A stretch of 64,000 nt of DNA from positions 83,448,576 to 83,512,575 of the forward strand of contig OY754329.1 in NCBI GenBank assembly GCA_963573305.1. Reading direction: 5' to 3'. This stretch comes from Pyrrhosoma nymphula. Its lineage: Eukaryota > Arthropoda > Insecta > Odonata > Coenagrionidae. Below are positions 60,501-64,000 of the stretch, piece by piece. Position numbers and translations under genes: made by a program. The notes under the pieces are model-generated. The model did not search any database and had not been told where the DNA came from. It was given only the letters and a program-made list of their open reading frames with translations. Numbering within the stretch: the first letter of the stretch is position 1; every line of letters starts with the position of its first letter.

Positions 60501-63194
60501 AGGTAGTCAGATAGAAAAACTACTGTTAACTAGCGTTTTGTTTGGTATGCATCTTGGGAAGTTCAGATATCTGATCATTTAAAAAATATTTCATACTAAA
60601 GTTACATTTTTCATTTGATAACGACAATAGAGAAGAATCTGTGATTAAACTGTATTGAAATGGCTGTCTTGAATCTCTTTTGAAATTGTTAAAAATTGAA
60701 AATTTTGCATTGTTTGTGTTGAGGGTATACCCTTTGAAGTCGGCATTGAAAATATAGGCATGCAATCACTTTTATAAAGTCTATGACATTACTTACATTA
60801 CTAAATCCAACTTTTCAAATTTTGAATTCAAACTAACAATGATGGGAATGATATCTTTTTTTTCTCAAATTCTATTGTAGCAAAATTTTAAATTTGTCTT
60901 GTTTTTATTACAGCCCCAGAGGTCCTAAATTATGAGCCGATAAGTTTGGCAACCGATATGTGGTAAGTGAAAGTTCTCTTCTCTCTGTCACTTTTATTTT
61001 TGCATGAAACAAATCACTTAGGGATAATTGTTAATGTTTCATTAACTAAGACATGATATATTCATAATGTATACCTTTAAATTTCAGGTCGGTTGGCGTG
61101 CTTCTTTATGTTCTTCTAACTGGCTGCTCACCTTTTGGAGGAGATACCAAGCAAGAGACTTTCTGCAACATTTCTCAGAGCAAACTAGACTTCCCTTCTG
61201 ACCTTTTTGGAGATATATCAGAGGAGGCAATCGATCTCATTAAGAAACTACTCGTGAAAGAACCAAGGTAATAGAACCATAAGAGAATTCAATATAAAAA
61301 ATGTTCAGTTTGGACAAATTTCCAATTGTAAAATGAAACATGAATTCCAGATAAAGTAAATCCAATCTTTAAAGATTAATTAATTCATAAGCACAAATTT
61401 TTAAATCCATCAAATTCCATAAAAAATGGGTTTCAATGTCACAACTCTAGCAAGGCTAAGGTCACTCAAGATAATTTTATTCGTACATTACTGCTGACCT
61501 AAGATCCTGGTATCAGAAAAGATTGAAAGATTTGATTTTTTTAAATTCTAACTCTCCAAGAGGGAAGAGTTAACTTCCAATTTTCTTTTTTAGACCACCC
61601 CTATAGCAGATTCACAGCATGAACTTCATTAATTTAGGTGATATTCGAACTAAATGTTAACTTCATATCTACTGATGTTACACTTTAAAAATTTCCTTTC
61701 AAATAACTCATTTTTTTCTTTTCCAGCAAACGGCTGAGTGCAAAAGGTTGCCTACAACATGAATGGTTCTCCAAATTTGTTGCTGGAAATCACAACAAGC
61801 TGTATAGATCTCCATCCATCAAAAAGTCTACCATTTTGACTGATGTTAACACCACAAAAAGTGTCAGCAATGAGAAAATCAAGCCCAAGAGAGAAGAATG
61901 CATCTCCTTGAGAGACTATTCTCCCAATAGTGCCTTATCTTTTAAGAAGAGCGAGCCCTCATCCACTCCACTCAAGGAAAACCAAGAGACTCAACCACCA
62001 GACAAGGTTGAGGGTGAGGAGGATAAGAAGCCAGCAAGGAGTCCTGAATCTGGAATCAGTAGCAAGAGAAGGAACTGCTTCGCGAAGAACATGAACAACA
62101 TACTCAAACGTCTGGACGACCCAACTCCATCAAAGACCCCAGTCACGCCATCTTACCGGACTAAAGCTCTGGCTCAGCGCACCATGCCTGCAAATGCAAC
62201 ATATTCTTTCACCATTGCGGACCGTTCAGAGGAAATCAAAGCACCTGAGGAGAGGAAGGGTTGCACTGGAATTGCAGCGGATGAGTCCAAAGAAGACAGG
62301 CACTATCTATCAACAAGACAAAAGACTGACTGCATTTACAAGATAAGGAGGTGCTACATTGAGGACACTGACGAGGAAGATGATGACGACATCCCTCCCC
62401 CTCTCCCGCCCTCGCAACCTCCCCCTCAGTTGCCCCGAAATGCACACCTCAGACTGCTTGCTTGCGGCCTCACATCCCTCACTTCACCCTCACCTTCATC
62501 ATCTGGTTGCTCATCCGCATCGTCATCAGCTGAGGGACACTCCGACCATGGCAGCGACACCAACAGCGATGTGATCAGCGAGATGTCTGGAGACTCATCC
62601 AGTGATAGGTCAAGCATAATCTCTCTTGACGATTCCCTCGACATACCATACTCCAAGAAAATGTCCCTCTATTCCACAAGTTACTCTCACACCTCCACCA
62701 CATCCTCGTCTTCCTCCCTCATCTGTGACTCCTGGGAAAGTACCACCTTGGGAAGTCTGACCAGCAAACAGAGAGTGGTTTCCGTCAACCAACAACATCT
62801 TACGACACCCAGGACCATCCAAACAAACTTCAGGCATGCCGGTCAGCGATCAGAATGCAGTGGATCACTACAAAGGGCACTTAGTCGCTTCGAACAACAG
62901 ACTACTACTAGTTCTAAAGGCCTCATTTCAAATGATGCTTTTGGAAAGTCGATTTCTTCTTCATCTTCCCTGCTGGCAATGAGAACCCTTGGGAGGTTTG
63001 ATAGGTCAGTGCCATCAGGGCTCAATGAGATAGGCAACGTCAAAAAGTGTGGGGTGCAGCTGGAGAGGGAAAAGAAGGGGAATGTTGTGGTCATACGTGA
63101 ACTGAAGGGTGGAAGGTTCTCCCGGTTTAGTGAGGTTAAGTGTGAATCTGTTCAAGCTAGGATTAAGAAGTTACAAGAGCAAGTAAAATCATGA
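57369..63194 (+). CDS. Drak: Drak: death-associated protein kinase-related Ser/Thr kinase (5' incomplete)
   Basis: Six exons join in consistent phase: 57369-57581, 59234-59372, 60195-60321, 60914-60962, 61088-61267 and 61727-63194, giving about 724 residues plus a missing N-terminus. Numbering from the first full Gly, the kinase landmarks are ATP Lys21 (FAAKF), helix-C Glu39, HLDIKPQN with catalytic Asp115, DFG 136-138, APE 160-162 and Arg238. The domain ends near 250. HLD in place of HRD, and the LRKRRR segment after the ATP lysine, are DRAK (STK17) hallmarks within the DAPK family. The 474-residue tail is Ser/Thr-rich with an acidic run, a polyproline segment (IPPPLPPSQPPPQLP) and a short C-terminal coiled coil. 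Drosophila Drak, also long-tailed, phosphorylates myosin regulatory light chain in epithelia; the same role here is inferred. The first exon, with start codon and most of the glycine loop, was not found. No stop or frameshift breaks the visible frame. Confidence 0.9.
57930..58602 (+). mobile_element. RTE-like non-LTR element 3' end in Drak intron
   Basis: The segment contains GACAGACGTTGCCCTGCCC near 57947 and ends in TTTCATCAAAATCGGTCCAG (58516 on), CCATTTAGGAGGAGTTCAGTG and a TATATATAAATAAA tail. This sequence pattern is characteristic of 3' ends of RTE-type LINEs and dependent elements in insects, by recognition and not by search. It carries no ORF. It is in the same orientation as Drak, inside its 1652-bp intron. 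The start is approximate. Confidence 0.55.
58603..59233 (+). other. Rest of Drak intron 1
   Basis: AT-rich intron sequence ending in TATTCCTCCTTTAG at 59233, which provides the polypyrimidine tract and acceptor. A short frame at 58647-58871 has no recognisable domain. Confidence 0.6.
59234..59372 (+). CDS. Drak: Drak coding exon b (subdomains V-VIb)
   Basis: The acceptor TTTAG ends at 59233 and the donor GTACAG begins at 59373. The first base completes a Leu codon. The exon encodes APGGEL after the hinge, helix E (LMSQILEGIAYLHS) and the catalytic-loop start HLDIK. The phase-0 donor falls between Lys and Pro of the loop. Confidence 0.92.
59744..60042. repeat. Possible small TIR element in Drak intron 2
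   Basis: ACAGGGTGTTAAATAA near 59745 and AAACCCTGCATAT near 60032 form imperfect inverted ends about 290 bp apart. The interior has no coding frame. The flanks (TATA and CATA) do not give a clean target duplication, so the call is tentative. Confidence 0.25.
60195..60321 (+). CDS. Drak: Drak coding exon c (subdomains VIb-VIII)
   Basis: The acceptor TTTTTTTTCAG ends at 60194 and the donor GTAAGT begins at 60322. It encodes PQN (metal-binding Asn), LCDFGIS (DFG with the magnesium-binding Asp) and GTPDYV of the activation segment. The exon ends in phase 1 inside the Ala codon of APE. Confidence 0.95.
60914..60962 (+). CDS. Drak: Drak coding exon d (49-bp microexon, APE and subdomain IX)
   Basis: Only 49 bases, flanked by TTATTACAG and GTAAGT. 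It completes APE and encodes VLNYEPISLATDM, then two bases of the conserved Trp codon. Both junction phases fit its neighbours, which makes the small exon secure despite its size. Confidence 0.92.
61088..61267 (+). CDS. Drak: Drak coding exon e (subdomains IX-XI)
   Basis: The acceptor AAATTTCAG ends at 61087 and the donor GTAATA begins at 61268. It encodes SVGVLLYVLLTGCSPFGGD, then KQETFCNIS, which is shared with vertebrate STK17 proteins, and the start of subdomain XI. It ends in phase 2 within a Ser codon. Confidence 0.95.
61727..63194 (+). CDS. Drak: Drak terminal coding exon (end of kinase domain and Ser-rich tail)
   Basis: The acceptor TCTTTTCCAG ends at 61726 and the TGA stop lies at 63192-63194. 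The first 14 residues (KRLSAKGCLQHEWF) close the kinase domain and include the conserved Arg. The rest is a probably disordered tail of 474 residues with many Ser/Thr, Lys-rich patches, TDEEDDDD followed by a Pro-rich run, two poly-Ser stretches and a C-terminal helix (ARIKKLQEQVKS). An in-frame ATG at 61836 is internal and not the start. Confidence 0.93.
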
Positions 63195-64000
63195 TGTCGC
63201 CATTTGTTCCATCAAACTCTCATCTTAACTTATCTTATTTTGATCCTTTGTGATGTAAAAAGGAAAATGTCCGCGGTGAAGATTCTCATGAACAATGTGT
63301 TGATGTGTACATCTTCAAAAGCACTAGTCATCCCCTCCCTCCCCCTGTAATACTAATGTCAAAATGTTTCTCTTGTCTCTTTACATAATGTCATCCAAGC
63401 TAGCAATTGAGAGTGATAGCTTGAAAGTGTAACTTGGGTGTTGTGCCCCAAAAAACTTGTTTATCTTCATCATCACCATGGTCCCACAAAAGTGAAATTA
63501 GGTGCTCTTGCATTCCCACTGTGCTCCTGTATGTTATCCTGCTATGAGACAGGATTCTTAACGTGTGCAATCAAAGTTCCTAAGGTGATGATAATATGAA
63601 AGACTTGGTCACTGCCATGTGTGCTCTGTTCTTCCTCTTAAACAAGTCGAAAGAGGAAAAAAATGGAATTAATTGAATTTTTCTAGAAAATGTTCAAAAA
63701 TTTCATGAAAGGTGCTGAACAATCTGAATAGATAAAAGAACTTTAAAATATTCAACTGAGGAACTGTAATATATTGAATTTAATTATTACTTACAATGCT
63801 GATATAAATTCTCTGATGATGATGCAGAAAATGTACTTTGAATTGTATAGTCATAAATATTTTGTACTTTACTCTGTTTTACTCTTTTAATTTTAACAAC
63901 ACATGAATATTTCAATATGTATTAGGAGTCATGAACTAATGAAATATGCACCTAAAATTTAAAAAAATACTCACCGCATGACTTCAAACTTTCCCAGCAA
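63195..64000 (+). other. Presumed Drak 3' UTR (end not seen)
   Basis: AT-rich sequence after the stop codon, without an open frame. No canonical AATAAA is visible before the window ends, so the transcript may end at a variant signal or continue beyond 64000. Confidence 0.5.

Noticed and set aside
61836..61838. ATG at 61836 as the start of an independent 452-residue protein
   Set aside because: The frame continues upstream into the kinase subdomain XI sequence after a good splice acceptor at 61726, so the ATG is internal to Drak.
62236..63094. Frames on other strands or registers within the last Drak exon
   Set aside because: Shadows of the long Ser-rich coding exon.
1..64000. CRISPR array, prokaryotic operon or phage region
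   Set aside because: No regularly spaced direct repeats, no ribosome-binding sites and no compact gene packing. Introns and retroelements show nuclear arthropod DNA.

Overview
The window is nuclear DNA of an arthropod, most likely an insect with a repeat-rich genome and large introns. I cannot name the species. The evidence is one spliced protein-kinase gene with GT-AG introns, an LTR retrotransposon with full LTRs, recognisable fragments of non-LTR retrotransposons, several tRNA-like SINE heads, and long AT-rich stretches without genes. Nothing prokaryotic (operon, ribosome-binding site, CRISPR array) is visible.

Layout. From 1 to about 26.5 kb I see no host exon I can defend. This part holds decayed LINE pieces (about 210-372 and 6722-7330, minus strand), tRNA-like SINE heads (about 13.2, 14.4, 18.7, 25.3, 25.7 and 26.4 kb), a 183-bp near-perfect palindrome (21660-21842), and many CT- or GA-rich low-complexity blocks. 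From 26536 to 32006 lies a 5.47-kb LTR retrotransposon on the plus strand. Its LTRs are identical except for one G in a G-run, and it is flanked by a 4-bp target duplication (GTAC). It keeps gag (with an N-terminal SAP-like motif and a long coiled coil) and protease. Reverse transcriptase, RNase H and the integrase core are gone, and protease runs straight into a piece of the integrase C-terminal tail. It looks young and non-autonomous. From 32.0 to 57.3 kb the DNA is again gene-poor. It holds short diverged tandem duplications, a candidate MITE (45780-46047) and a perfect 105-bp palindrome (49516-49620).

The one confident host gene is on the plus strand at 57369-63194. It is an insect orthologue of the death-associated-protein-kinase-related kinases (Drak; STK17A/B in vertebrates). 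Six coding exons are visible, and all five introns between them have consistent phases. They encode the kinase domain from just inside the glycine-rich loop to the end, plus a 474-residue Ser-rich tail. The 5' exon or exons, with the start codon and the first part of the glycine loop, were not found and may lie far upstream or outside the window. Intron 1 carries an RTE-like non-LTR 3' end and intron 2 a possible small TIR element. The window ends in the presumed 3' UTR.

The features I find most worth checking are the internally deleted, very recent LTR element with a duplicated palindromic TGTTTACGTAAACA site in its LTR, and two long palindromes 28 kb apart that share the same central heptamer GACAGTC.
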